A stretch of 64,000 nucleotides of DNA from Bradyrhizobium canariense. GTDB lineage: Bacteria > Pseudomonadota > Alphaproteobacteria > Rhizobiales > Xanthobacteraceae. The notes beneath the pieces are model-generated. The model searched no databases and was not told where the DNA came from. It was given only the letters and a program-made list of their open reading frames with translations. The position numbers and the translations under genes are program-made. The DNA lies in assembly GCF_018130465.1 (NCBI RefSeq), contig NZ_JAFCKJ010000007.1:248001-312000 (forward strand), written 5' to 3'. Within the stretch, counting starts at the first letter, position 1; every line of letters starts with the position of its first letter. Positions 53,256-62,522 of this stretch are shown here, one piece after another.

Positions 53256-54428
53256 ATGGAAAATGCACGTGCCGGCCGTTTCGCGCCAACCGCCCTGATG
53301 CTCGGCAATCTCGTCACCGGCTGCTCGGTATTGGCCCCGGCGGGCATGCTGCCGGAATTGGCGACGGGGCTCGACGTCAGCATCCATGCGGCCGCGCTCC
53401 TGATCACCTTCGGCGCCATCATCCTGTGCATAGGCTCGCCGCTGACGGCCTGGCTCACCAGCCGGATCGAGCGCCGGACGCTGCTCACCACGACGCTGGC
53501 GGTGCTCGCTTTTGGCAATCTCGCCTCCGCCTTTGCGCCCGACTATGCAAGCCTCCTCGTCATCCGCCTGGTGATGCTCGCGGTCGGCGCGCTCTACACG
53601 CCGCAGGCCGCCGGCACGGCGGCGTTGATCGTGCCGGTGGAGCGCCGCGGCAGCACGATTGCCTACATCTTTCTCGGCTGGTCGCTGGCTGCCGCCGTCG
53701 GCCTGCCGCTGATCACCTTCATCGCCAGCCGTTACGGCTGGCGCGCGGCCTATGGCGAGATCGGCGCGCTCGGCTGCCTCAGCTTCCTGCTGTTGCTGAT
53801 GCGGCTGCCGGCGGGATTGAAGGGCACGCGGGTGGATCTGAAAACCTGGAGCGCCGTCGGTCGCAACAGAACGATCCTGCTGCTGCTTGCGATCACGATG
53901 TTGCAGATGTCCGGGCAGTTCGCGGTGTTCACCTTCATGGGCCCGCTGCTCAAGAAGCTGACCGGCGCAGGGCCCGATGCGATCGGCATGGTGTTCGCTC
54001 TCTATGGCGTCTGCGGCTTCCTCGGCGTTGTCATCGCGACCCGCATCGTCGACACCTCGGGACCCTATCGCACCTCGCTATTGTTCACCTGCCTGCTGCT
54101 TGCAGGACTCACGGGCTGGGCGCTCGGCGCCGGCACGCTCGTGTTGATGGCGGGTGCGGTCGTGATCTGGGGCCTCGGCTTTGCCTCGACCAATTCGATG
54201 CAGCAGGTGCGGCTAGTCTCGGCCGCACCGTCGCTGGCATCGGCGACCGTCGCACTCAACACCTCCGTCCTCTATATCGGCCAGGCTGTCGGCTCTGCCG
54301 TCGGCGGACTGCTGTTCGCCCACGAGCTCCTGCATACGCTCGGCTTCGTCGCGGTCGGTTTCGTCGTGCTGGCGCTGATCCTGGTGGTCCTGACCCGGCC
54401 CCGGCCGGCAGCTGCCGCCCCGGCCTGA
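53256..54428 (+). CDS. MFS transporter
   Basis: A 390-residue carrier with 12 membrane segments, resembling arabinose-efflux-type permeases. ATG at 53256 gives a normal MFS start (MENARAGRFAPTALMLG). The SRIERRTLL loop after segment 2 and the GYGxR-like YGWRAAY motif agree with the drug/sugar efflux branch. Substrate unknown. Divergent from thrS. A longer frame upstream is antisense read-through and has no meaning. Confidence 0.85.
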   Translation: MENARAGRFAPTALMLGNLVTGCSVLAPAGMLPELATGLDVSIHAAALLITFGAIILCIGSPLTAWLTSRIERRTLLTTTLAVLAFGNLASAFAPDYASLLVIRLVMLAVGALYTPQAAGTAALIVPVERRGSTIAYIFLGWSLAAAVGLPLITFIASRYGWRAAYGEIGALGCLSFLLLLMRLPAGLKGTRVDLKTWSAVGRNRTILLLLAITMLQMSGQFAVFTFMGPLLKKLTGAGPDAIGMVFALYGVCGFLGVVIATRIVDTSGPYRTSLLFTCLLLAGLTGWALGAGTLVLMAGAVVIWGLGFASTNSMQQVRLVSAAPSLASATVALNTSVLYIGQAVGSAVGGLLFAHELLHTLGFVAVGFVVLALILVVLTRPRPAAAAPA

Positions 54429-54520
54429 ACGGAAGCGTTTTCGTGTGCGCAAGGTGCTTGGCAAACCGCGCGCCGGGGCGCTAGAAGGCCGGTCATGGGG
54501 ACCAAAGAGAGTTGACTGAG

Positions 54521-54910
54521 ATGAGGATGATTCTGGCGGTTGCCGCGGTGCTCTATTCAGCCTCCGCTTTCGCGCAAGCCGACAAGCCACCAATGGTCGG
54601 GGACAAGCCGTTGGTGCAGGTCAAGCCCAAGGGTACCAAGGCGGGGACCAAGGAGGCTGCGGCCAAGCCGGCTGCGGCGCCGAAGGGCAAGCCGCAATCG
54701 ATCGCAGCGCGGCTCCAGGCCTGCCTCGACCTCGATGACGGCACCAAGGACCGGCTCAATTGCTACGACGCCGTGATCGCGCCGACGCCGAAGCCGAAGC
54801 CGGCGAAGGCCAAGGGCTACGCCGATTGCCGTTTCTTCAAGGAAGAGGACGAGCGGCTGACCTGCTTCAACGGCTTTGCCGAGAGCATTCCGAAGCTGCC
54901 CAAAACCTGA
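54521..54910 (+). CDS. Small secreted Cys-containing protein
   Basis: A 129-residue protein with a signal peptide (cleavage after AFAQA, residue 19), a Lys/Ala/Pro-rich stretch (about 30-60) and a C-terminal part with four Cys in RLQACLDLDDGTKDRLNCYD, DCRFF and LTCFNGF. The LxCLDLxDxxxRLxCYD pattern resembles small periplasmic proteins of type VI or lysozyme-inhibitor-like families, but I make no assignment. ATG at 54521. Confidence 0.65.
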   Translation: MRMILAVAAVLYSASAFAQADKPPMVGDKPLVQVKPKGTKAGTKEAAAKPAAAPKGKPQSIAARLQACLDLDDGTKDRLNCYDAVIAPTPKPKPAKAKGYADCRFFKEEDERLTCFNGFAESIPKLPKT

Positions 54911-54940
54911 GGCAGATAGCAAGGTCTGGGAGCCGGACGG

Positions 54941-55267
54941 TCAGTCGCTGATCCGGCTCAGCACGGCCCTGAAGGCAACGCCCGGCAGTTGCAGTGCGGT
55001 GCCTTCGAATTCCGCGGTGTCGCCATCCTCCCGGCCGGCGAGCGTCAGCGTGATCCGGTCGACGCCGAACAGCGCCTTGAAGGACGGGTCGTCATTGTGG
55101 CGCTCGGTCGAGATCTTGACCTTGATCCTGTCGCCTTCGCCCGTGTAGGTGCCGATGAACGCGAAAGCGGAATTGCCGCCGCGCATCTTGCCCTCCGTCA
55201 CGTAGACGACGCCGCAGCCCGCGCCGTGAACCGTGTGGAAGTCGACCTTGTAGAGTCCCTGACGCAC
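54941..55267 (-). CDS. GrlR-like regulatory protein
   Basis: A 108-residue beta-rich protein matching the GrlR family pattern (QGLYKVDFHTVHGAGCGVVYV, shown in part, and GKMRGGNSAFAFIGTYTG). GrlR in enteric pathogens sequesters an activator of type III secretion; rhizobial members are uncharacterised and no secretion gene is adjacent. GTG start with GGGACAGG upstream. Confidence 0.75.
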   Translation of the reverse strand: MRQGLYKVDFHTVHGAGCGVVYVTEGKMRGGNSAFAFIGTYTGEGDRIKVKISTERHNDDPSFKALFGVDRITLTLAGREDGDTAEFEGTALQLPGVAFRAVLSRISD

Positions 55268-55439
55268 TGCCTGTCCCCGCAGAATTCCAAATGCAACTTG
55301 GCCGGCAAACTATGATTGTTGCCAGCGGAAGCAATCCGGTCGGCCCCGGAGACATCGGCCATCAACATCACATTTTGATCAAGGCCTGAGAGAATTGGAG
55401 GCCGCGCAGCCAAATACCGACCGGCGCAATATCGCGAGC

Positions 55440-56777
55440 TTACCGGCTCGATGCGGACGGATTGGTGGAGGCCACGCGCGTGAGCGCGAGTGATGGCGTC
55501 GCCGACATCTTCACCAGCACGTCCTTGAGCGGATCCCGCGTCCACGCTCGGGTCACATAGTCGCGATGGGTGATGCCGTCCCCGGTTTCGACGAACACCA
55601 CGCTGCCCGGACGCAAGGGGCCGTCCATGTCTTCGGAGACGGTGATGCCTTTCTGCCGCAGCGTGCTCATCAGCTCGCGGTCGCGCCGCGCGGTGTAGCG
55701 GGTGTAGGAGCTGACGAAGAAGCCGGAGCGGTGGCTCTCGATCCATGAGGCGAACTTGTCCATTTCGCCGTAGACGGCGTCGAGCAGCACGACGCCGCGG
55801 ACACGGTCGCTGATGCCGCCGACCTCGAGGCTCCAGGCCGTCGGCAGGAAGCCGCCGCTGTAGCCGACGATCACGATCGGCATGTTGGCGAAGGCGCGGG
55901 CGCTGTTGGGATCGCCGGTGAGCCGGGCGAGATGGTTCGCGGACTCTTCCAGGAAGCGCTTGAGGCCGCCGGCCTGCCAGAACTTGCCGGCGCTGGAATC
56001 GGCGGCGTCTACCGCCATTTGCGGCGCAAGCAGGATGGCGTTGGCGCCGGAATCGGTGACCTGCTGCGGCACCAGCTGTCGGTCGCGCACGTCGCGCTCG
56101 AGCGTTGCGCCATTGCCGTGGAAGAACACCACGATCACGCCTGGCTTACGCACGTCGAAATGTTCGGGCACGTGCATCAGGACGCGGTTATCGCTGTAGG
56201 TCTCGTCCTGCCAGAACACGCGCCCGGAATAGCTGCGGTGGCCGCGACGGTCGCCCTTGGAGATGTTGAGGAACGGCGCGTCGGAGGCGGGGTTGTTGCC
56301 GAAATAGGGGAAGGCTGACGACTTCATGCTGACGAGCGTCGTCAGGTCCTCGCGCGCCGGCCGCTGGTAGGGGGCCTGCGGCGCGAGCGAAGCGACCCTG
56401 TAGGGCGCCTGCTCCGGCTGTGGCTGCTGCTGCACGGCGCGCTTGGGTGAGAAGTCCGACATCTGCCGTTGCAGAAAACCCTCGCTCGCGGATGGGAAGC
56501 GCTCCCTGAACTGGGGGGCCGGGAAGCGATCCTCGAAGGTGTCGCTGCTTGCGACTTGCTGGTTCGTCTTCGCAACGACCTGGACGTTGGTCTGGACGTT
56601 GGCCTGCGAGTTCGCCGCGAGCGCTGCCGGATTGGGCGCCTTGCCGCATTGAACCAGCGTCAGCGACAACGGCACCAAGGCTGAGATCAGAGCGATCCGA
56701 AGCGCACGACCGCGCGCGCCGGACGTCGTCCGGTCGGCACGAATGTGAGCTCTCAGTTTCGGAACGGCCCCGACCAT
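55440..56777 (-). CDS. Exported alpha/beta hydrolase-like protein
   Basis: A 445-residue protein. A positively charged start and hydrophobic segment (about 27-45) end in a lipobox-like LTLVQC, so it is likely a lipoprotein. A Gln/Pro-rich stretch (about 55-150) precedes an alpha/beta-hydrolase domain with VVFFHGNG (oxyanion region), GYSGG (nucleophile Ser) and a late THRDY that could supply the His. ATG at 56777 is preferred over earlier starts because it is closest to the signal. Substrate unknown. Confidence 0.7.
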   Translation of the reverse strand: MVGAVPKLRAHIRADRTTSGARGRALRIALISALVPLSLTLVQCGKAPNPAALAANSQANVQTNVQVVAKTNQQVASSDTFEDRFPAPQFRERFPSASEGFLQRQMSDFSPKRAVQQQPQPEQAPYRVASLAPQAPYQRPAREDLTTLVSMKSSAFPYFGNNPASDAPFLNISKGDRRGHRSYSGRVFWQDETYSDNRVLMHVPEHFDVRKPGVIVVFFHGNGATLERDVRDRQLVPQQVTDSGANAILLAPQMAVDAADSSAGKFWQAGGLKRFLEESANHLARLTGDPNSARAFANMPIVIVGYSGGFLPTAWSLEVGGISDRVRGVVLLDAVYGEMDKFASWIESHRSGFFVSSYTRYTARRDRELMSTLRQKGITVSEDMDGPLRPGSVVFVETGDGITHRDYVTRAWTRDPLKDVLVKMSATPSLALTRVASTNPSASSR

Positions 56778-57105
56778 CCACTCATGACCCCAAGTCATGA
56801 CCACAAGTCCATCGGCAATCATTAGGCAATTGAGCCGATGGGCGTTTAGGTGACGTTAAGTGTCCGGAGAAACTTCCCCACATCCGGAACGCTCGAAAGG
56901 ACCACGCAATCGTGTCGTGATTGTGGGGAAGGGAAACGGGATATCCCGGTGTTTGCGCGGGTTTATCGCCCCGGACCGTGCATTACTGGTGTCCAAGTAC
57001 CGATCTGTCCTGCCTCATTTAGCCCTTGTTAACCCTGCTTGAATTGACTGGACCAAACTGCACGATGCTTCCCAGGAGGCGTGACGCCTGAGGTTGAGGA
57101 ACCCG
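56778..57105. other. Intergenic region before the APC permease
   Basis: About 330 bases between divergent genes. At 57029-57043 TTAACCCTGCTTGAA is close to a CtrA site but differs in the second half. No other feature recognised. Confidence 0.35.
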
Positions 57106-58473
57106 ATGACGGCATCAGATGCGGGTACTACGCCCTGGACCGGCCGGCTGACCGGAAGCGGGTCGGGGGTCACCGTTCTGGTCGCAACCGCCATCGTGGT
57201 TGCCGACATGATCGGGGTCGGCGTCTTCACCAGCCTCGGCTTCCAGGTCAAGGACATCCCCTCGGGCTTCTCGATCCTGTTGCTGTGGACCGTCGGCGGC
57301 ATCGTCGCTCTGTGCGGGGTGTTCTCCTACAGCGAACTCGGTGCGATGTTTCCGCGCTCGAGCGGCGAGTACAATTTCCTCGGCCGCGCCTATCATCCCG
57401 CCTTCGGCTTTCTCGCCGGCTGGGTGTCGGCGACGGTTGGCTTTGCAGCACCCGTCGCGCTCGCCGCGATGGCCTTCGGTGAATACGCCAAATCGGTCGT
57501 CCCCGATCTGCCGCCGATCCCGCTTGCCATCGCCGTGGTGTGGCTGGTCTCGCTCGTGCAGTTGACCGGCGTCAGGCACTCCTCGACGTTCCAGTTGATC
57601 TCGACCATCCTGAAGGTCGTGCTGATCGTTGCCTTCCTGGTTGCCGGGTTCGTCGTCGGCGTGCCGCAGCCGATCGCCTTCACGCCGCAGGCGGGCGATC
57701 TCGCGCATATCGTCAGCGCGCCTTTCGCGATCGGGCTCGTATTCGTGATGTATTCGTTCTCGGGCTGGAATGCCGCAACCTACATCATCGGCGAGATGAA
57801 CATGCCGCAGCGGGACCTGCCGCGTGCGCTGCTCGCGGGCACGCTGATCGTGCTCGTGCTGTACGTCGCGCTGAATGCGGTGTTTCTCTATTCCACGCCG
57901 GTCGGCGCGCTCGCGGGTCAGCTCGACGTCGCCAGCGTCGCCGGCAGCGCGATCTTCGGCAGTCTCGGCGGCCGGATCGTCGGCGCGATGATCTGTTTCG
58001 GCCTGATCTCCTCGATCAGCGCGATGATGTGGATCGGCCCGCGCGTGATGATGACGATGGGGGAGGATATTCCGGCGCTGCGCGTGTTCTCGCGGAGATC
58101 GGTGCGCGGCGCGCCGGCCTATGCCATCCTGTTTCAGCTCGCCGTCGCCAATCTGCTGCTGTTCACGCGCAGCTTCGAGGCGGTGCTCGACTTCATCCAG
58201 TTCGCGCTGCTGTTCTGCTCGTTCTTCACGGTCGCCGGCGTCATCAAGCTGCGTATCACCGATCCCGATTTGCCGCGGCCCTATCGCGCCTGGGGATACC
58301 CGTTCACGCCGCTCGTTTTCCTGCTCGTGACCGCGTTCATGATGTACTATTTGTTGACCGAGCGGCCCGTGCAGTCGCTGTCGGGGATGCTCGTCATGCT
58401 CTCGGGTCTGTTGATTTATGCTGTTTTCCGCAGGCGGCCGGTCGCTGCTGGCACTTCATCACATCGCGAATAG
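57106..58473 (+). CDS. APC family amino acid permease
   Basis: A 455-residue inner-membrane transporter with 12 membrane segments. The first segment has MIGVGVFTSLG, the substrate-binding GxG signature of amino acid-polyamine-organocation carriers. GAGGAA lies five bases before the ATG. Likely amino acid/proton symporter or exchanger; substrate not evident. The next gene starts two bases after its stop, suggesting an operon. Confidence 0.87.
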   Translation: MTASDAGTTPWTGRLTGSGSGVTVLVATAIVVADMIGVGVFTSLGFQVKDIPSGFSILLLWTVGGIVALCGVFSYSELGAMFPRSSGEYNFLGRAYHPAFGFLAGWVSATVGFAAPVALAAMAFGEYAKSVVPDLPPIPLAIAVVWLVSLVQLTGVRHSSTFQLISTILKVVLIVAFLVAGFVVGVPQPIAFTPQAGDLAHIVSAPFAIGLVFVMYSFSGWNAATYIIGEMNMPQRDLPRALLAGTLIVLVLYVALNAVFLYSTPVGALAGQLDVASVAGSAIFGSLGGRIVGAMICFGLISSISAMMWIGPRVMMTMGEDIPALRVFSRRSVRGAPAYAILFQLAVANLLLFTRSFEAVLDFIQFALLFCSFFTVAGVIKLRITDPDLPRPYRAWGYPFTPLVFLLVTAFMMYYLLTERPVQSLSGMLVMLSGLLIYAVFRRRPVAAGTSSHRE

Positions 58474-58475
58474 AC

Positions 58476-59690
58476 ATGTTTCGACCCATGAGAATTGCGG
58501 CCGTCGCTCTCGCCTTGCTGGCTGCGGCCGTCTCGTCGGCACGTGCCGCCGACGCAACCTTCGACGACACCGCGCGCTTCCTCGCGGGCATGCAACCTTC
58601 GGCGGATTCGCCGCTGGTGCCGCTCACGAAGGACCCGGGCTGGCAGCGTCACGCGAGGTTCTTCGACGGCGCCTTCGCCCAGCTCGAGCAGCGCCAGCTA
58701 TCGAAGATCCGCAACTGGGCCGACGTCAATCTGGCGGCGCCCAGGCCGACCATGTTTTACTTGTTCAGCGGCCCCGACTTCCTCTACGCCAACGCCTTCT
58801 ATTCCAAGGCCAGCACTTACGTGCTCGGCGCGCTGGAGCCGGTCGGTGCGGTGCCCGACCTGACCCGGCTGTCGCGCGGTTCGGTCGGCGCCGCGCTCTA
58901 TAATGTCGAGCGCTCGCTCGGCTCGATCCTGAGTTTTTCCTTCTTCATCACCAAGCAAATGAAGGTCGACCTGCACGCCAACCAGGTCAACGGCACCTTG
59001 CCGATCCTCTATGTCTTCCTCGTCCGCTCCGGCAAGACCATCCGCAATGTCGAGATGGTTGCGCTCGACGACAAGGGCGGGATGCATGTCGGCAACGATA
59101 ATCCAGGACCGAACGCGACGCGCGGCGCCCGCATCACTTTCGCCGGCAGCGATGGGGAAGCGCGCACCTTGTATTATTTCTCGACCGATCTCTCCAATTC
59201 CGGGGCGCGCGCGGCAGGTTTCCTGAAGTTCTGCGAGACGCTCGGCCCTGGCAACAGCCTGATCAAGAGTGCGTCCTATCTGCTGCACTCCGGCAACTTC
59301 ACCGTCGCGCGCGACTGGTTGCTCGCCAACAGCGCGACCATCGTCCAGGACGATTCCGGCATTCCGCTTTCGAACTACAACGCGCGGCAATGGCGGTTCT
59401 TCCCGTTCGGCCGCTATCTCGGTCCGATCGGCGAATTCCCCGGCCGCTACCAGGAACGCTACGCCGCGTTGTTCACGCGCGCCCAGCCGATCGATTTCGG
59501 GGTCGGCTATCGCTGGCGGATGCACGAGTCGAACTTGCTGTTGTCGGTGAGGGTGCCGGGAAGCGAGACGGCGCCGGGCGCGGAGACCACCTCATCCGCC
59601 GAGCCATCGCCAAAACCGCCGCGTCCGAAGCGGCCACGTCCGCCCGAGCCGGTCCCGCCGCCGCCCGGGCGCTTTTTCTGGTCCCGCTAA
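58476..59690 (+). CDS. Exported protein of unknown function
   Basis: A 404-residue protein with a signal peptide (cleavage after ARAAD, about residue 25). The mature part has a region with MFYLFSGPDFLYANAFYSKAS and a central beta-rich domain; the tail is Pro/Lys-rich (PKPPRPKRPRPPEPVPPPP). Family not recognised. It starts two bases after the permease stop, so the two are probably coexpressed. Start may also be the ATG four codons on (58488). Confidence 0.7.
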   Translation: MFRPMRIAAVALALLAAAVSSARAADATFDDTARFLAGMQPSADSPLVPLTKDPGWQRHARFFDGAFAQLEQRQLSKIRNWADVNLAAPRPTMFYLFSGPDFLYANAFYSKASTYVLGALEPVGAVPDLTRLSRGSVGAALYNVERSLGSILSFSFFITKQMKVDLHANQVNGTLPILYVFLVRSGKTIRNVEMVALDDKGGMHVGNDNPGPNATRGARITFAGSDGEARTLYYFSTDLSNSGARAAGFLKFCETLGPGNSLIKSASYLLHSGNFTVARDWLLANSATIVQDDSGIPLSNYNARQWRFFPFGRYLGPIGEFPGRYQERYAALFTRAQPIDFGVGYRWRMHESNLLLSVRVPGSETAPGAETTSSAEPSPKPPRPKRPRPPEPVPPPPGRFFWSR

Positions 59691-59711
59691 GCCTGGTGCT
59701 AAGGCCCGGCG

Positions 59712-60275
59712 TTACGCCGCAGGGCTCTGGGCGACGACGACCAGGACCTCCGCCTTCTGCCGGCCGAGGCTCCTGACCTCATGCGGTGTCTCGCCTGAAA
59801 AGTACAGGCAATCCCCCTTGCCGAGGACGAGTTCTTCGCCGTCGAGCTTGATCGCGATCTTGCCGTTGATAACGAACAGCAACTCCTCGCCCGCATGCGA
59901 GGCGCGCGTCGCCGATTTGTGCGGCGGGCTGAGGAGGAACGGCTCCATCATCTTGCGGGTGCGGCCGGTTGCCAGTGGTACCACGCCAAAGGTGTCCTGA
60001 AACAGCGGCACGTCGCCGCCTTCACGGCGGAACAGCGTGTAGCGCGGCGCGGGCTCGGCGTTCGGGTCGAAGAAATTCGCGACGTTGACCTCGAGCGCGG
60101 CTGCCATCCGTAGCAGGGCGGCGAGCGAAGGGATCTTCAGGTTGCGCTCGACTAGCGAGATGTAGCCGCGCGTGAGATCACTCTGCTTGGCAAGCTGATT
60201 CAGTGTCAGGCCCTTGGCGATCCGCGCCTGGCGAATATTGGCCCCGACGGCTGCCGCTTTGCTGACATCAAGCAC
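59712..60275 (-). CDS. XRE-cupin transcriptional regulator
   Basis: A 187-residue regulator. A helix-turn-helix of XRE type (about 12-65, IRQARIAKGLTLNQLAKQSD) is followed by a cupin domain (about 110-185, HAGEELLFVINGKI and GDCLYFSGETPHEVRS). This architecture typically controls small-molecule catabolism or efflux genes. The start codon is GTG with GGGAGA seven bases upstream. It is divergent from the carrier-MOSC-reductase operon and probably regulates it. Confidence 0.86.
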   Translation of the reverse strand: MLDVSKAAAVGANIRQARIAKGLTLNQLAKQSDLTRGYISLVERNLKIPSLAALLRMAAALEVNVANFFDPNAEPAPRYTLFRREGGDVPLFQDTFGVVPLATGRTRKMMEPFLLSPPHKSATRASHAGEELLFVINGKIAIKLDGEELVLGKGDCLYFSGETPHEVRSLGRQKAEVLVVVAQSPAA

Positions 60276-60631
60276 GCATGAGTCTCCCGAACTGCTGATG
60301 TCTCTTTTGCAACAGATGTCGCCCGACTGCCAGTCCGTCGGGGGGACGCGGTCCCTTCCGCCTACGCGCGAGTGTATTCCGAAGGAAAACTCATGCGCAG
60401 AAATTTGGAGCGAGGGCGCGGATATTGTAAGCAGGGACTCTGGTATATCGCATAAACTAGCTCAAAAATAGTGCATTTAGCGCATTCTGCCGCTCCGTGC
60501 GGCATTTGCCGCGTTCCGCGTCGTTGATTTCCTACAGTAAACATGATCGATTTTACCGTCCGAGCTGCCGATGGGCTCCGTGGACAGAACTCAACTGCTT
60601 CCCCTGGCGCCGGTACTTTTTGGAGACATCG
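60276..60631. other. Divergent control region
   Basis: About 356 bases between the XRE-cupin gene and the carrier operon. TGCCGC (60488-60493) and GCGGCA (60499-60504) form a dyad with five-base spacer that could be an operator. AT-richer sequence at 60420-60490 may hold the promoter. Confidence 0.4.
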
Positions 60632-61945
60632 ATGACCGTAGCAGACGACGTAACCCTGAACGTAGCGCCGTACGAGGCGGCGAGCTTGCGGCGGATCGTG
60701 TGGTCGAGCGTGATCGGCACTGCGGTCGAATGGTACGACTTCCTCATCTACGGCACGGCGACCGCGTTGGTCTTCAACAAGGTCTTCTTCGCTGCCGGCA
60801 ATCCCACGCTCGCCACCATCGCGGCCTTCGGCACTTATGCGGTCGGCTTTCTGGCGCGGCCGCTTGGCGCCGCGATCTTCGGTCACTACGGCGACCGGGT
60901 GGGCCGCAAGGCGATGCTTGCGATCACGATCATGGTGATGGGCATCGGCACCTTCCTGATCGGCCTGCTTCCGACCTATCAGCAGATCGGGATCGCCGCG
61001 CCGCTGCTCCTGATCGGCCTGCGATTCCTCCAGGGCATTGGCCTCGGCGGCGAATGGGGTGGCGCGGTGCTGATGGTCGTGGAGAACTGTCCGACGCACC
61101 GCCGCGGCCTGCTCGGCAGCATGGTGCAGATCGGCAATCCCATCGGCAATCTTGCCGCGATCGGCATGTTTGCGCTGGTGGCGAGCCTGCCGGAAAGTGA
61201 CTTCATGACCTATGGCTGGCGCATTCCGTTCCTGATCTCGATCCTCCTCGTCGGCGTCGGTCTCTACATCCGCCTCAACATGGAAGAGACCGTGGCCTTC
61301 CGTCAGGTCCAGGCTAAAAAGGAGGTCGCAAGTCTGCCGCTGGTCGAGATCTTCAGGCATCACCGCCGGCCTTTCTTTACCGCGGTCGGGCTGAAGATCT
61401 CGGAGATCGCCTATGCCAGCATCGGCGGCGTGTTCGTGATGTCCTACGCCACGGCGAATCTTGGCTTGTCGCGTACGGTGGTGTTGAATGGCGCCTTCGC
61501 GGCATCGCTGGTCGCGCTGCTCGCCATTCCGCTGTTCGGCTGGCTGTCCGACATCGCCGGCCGCAAAAAAATGTTCTATGCGAGCTGTCTGTTTTCGGCG
61601 CTGTTTGCCTTTCCACTGTTCTGGCTGCTCAACACCCGCGATCCCACCATCGTCATCTGCACCATCGTGGTCGCGATTACTTTCGGGCAGATGGTGATGT
61701 TCGGCATCGGCGCGCCCTGGTACTCCGAGCTGTTTTCCGCGCGGCTGCGCTATAGCGGCGCCTCGCTCGGGTTTCAGGTCGGCGCTGCCATCAGTGGCGG
61801 ATTGACGCCGCTGATTGCGGCGGCTCTGATGGCCTGGAGCGGCGGCGCCACCTGGCCGGTGTCGCTGCTGCTGATTGGCTGCGCCGCTATCACGGCGACC
61901 GCGACCACGTTCGCGCCGGAAATGGCGAACAAGGAACTGACCTGA
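60632..61945 (+). CDS. MFS transporter, metabolite:H+ symporter (MHS) type
   Basis: A 437-residue carrier with 12 membrane segments of the MHS subfamily (shikimate/alpha-ketoglutarate-type symporters). Typical strings are GTAVEWYDFLIYGTA, GHYGDRVGRKAML, GLRFLQGIGLGGEWGGA and YGWRIPFL. ATG at 60632 follows TGGAGA. The first gene of the operon with the MOSC and reductase genes; likely imports their substrate. Confidence 0.88.
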   Translation: MTVADDVTLNVAPYEAASLRRIVWSSVIGTAVEWYDFLIYGTATALVFNKVFFAAGNPTLATIAAFGTYAVGFLARPLGAAIFGHYGDRVGRKAMLAITIMVMGIGTFLIGLLPTYQQIGIAAPLLLIGLRFLQGIGLGGEWGGAVLMVVENCPTHRRGLLGSMVQIGNPIGNLAAIGMFALVASLPESDFMTYGWRIPFLISILLVGVGLYIRLNMEETVAFRQVQAKKEVASLPLVEIFRHHRRPFFTAVGLKISEIAYASIGGVFVMSYATANLGLSRTVVLNGAFAASLVALLAIPLFGWLSDIAGRKKMFYASCLFSALFAFPLFWLLNTRDPTIVICTIVVAITFGQMVMFGIGAPWYSELFSARLRYSGASLGFQVGAAISGGLTPLIAAALMAWSGGATWPVSLLLIGCAAITATATTFAPEMANKELT

Positions 61946-62000
61946 TCCCGCGGCGCGCCGCTGCTGGCGGCGCGCCATCGCTTCTCACAAGGATTTTGTC

Positions 62001-62522
62001 ATGCTCGATCAGATAGACGCCGGCTCGGCCGATAGTATAGCACGCCTCGGCTGGACTGGCCTGGTCCGCTTCCTCCATCTTGCCCCGCGCGCGTTCCTGC
62101 CAATGCGCGCGATGGAGCAGCTCGTTCTCATCGCCGGCCAAGGGATCGAGGGCGACCGCTACATGATCGGGCGCGAGGAAGGATTTTATTCGCACAAGCC
62201 CGAAGAGGGCCGGCAGGTCACCCTGTTCGAGCTCGAAACCTTGGTCGCGCTCAAGCGCGACGCGGGAATCGAACTCGGTCCCGAGGAGCATCGCCGCAAC
62301 GTGACGGTCGAGGGCGTGCCGTTGAACCACCTGGTCGGCCGCCGCTTCTGGTTAGGTGAGACCTTGCTGGAAGCAACCCGATTATCGATTCCATGCCGGC
62401 ATATCGAGGAGATCACCGGCAAGGCGATCTTCGATCCGCTAATCAACCGCTCGGGCCTCAACTGCAGGATATTGCAAGGCGGCATCGTCAGGGTCGGCGA
62501 CACCGTGCGGAACGCGGCATGA
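62001..62522 (+). CDS. MOSC domain protein
   Basis: A 173-residue MOSC domain protein (molybdenum cofactor sulfurase C-terminal domain; YiiM-like). The conserved Cys is C132 (SIPCRHIEEITGK) and the beta-barrel strings GIEGDRYMIGREEG and EEHRRNVTVEG are family features. Family members bind molybdenum cofactor and reduce N-hydroxylated compounds with help of a ferredoxin-type partner. The next gene overlaps it by four bases (ATGA). AAGGA precedes the ATG. Confidence 0.87.
   Translation: MLDQIDAGSADSIARLGWTGLVRFLHLAPRAFLPMRAMEQLVLIAGQGIEGDRYMIGREEGFYSHKPEEGRQVTLFELETLVALKRDAGIELGPEEHRRNVTVEGVPLNHLVGRRFWLGETLLEATRLSIPCRHIEEITGKAIFDPLINRSGLNCRILQGGIVRVGDTVRNAA

Noticed and set aside
60362-61978. 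A 538-codon minus-strand frame opposite the MHS-type carrier
   Set aside because: Arg/Gly/Asp-rich antisense shadow without domain features; the plus-strand transporter is unambiguous.
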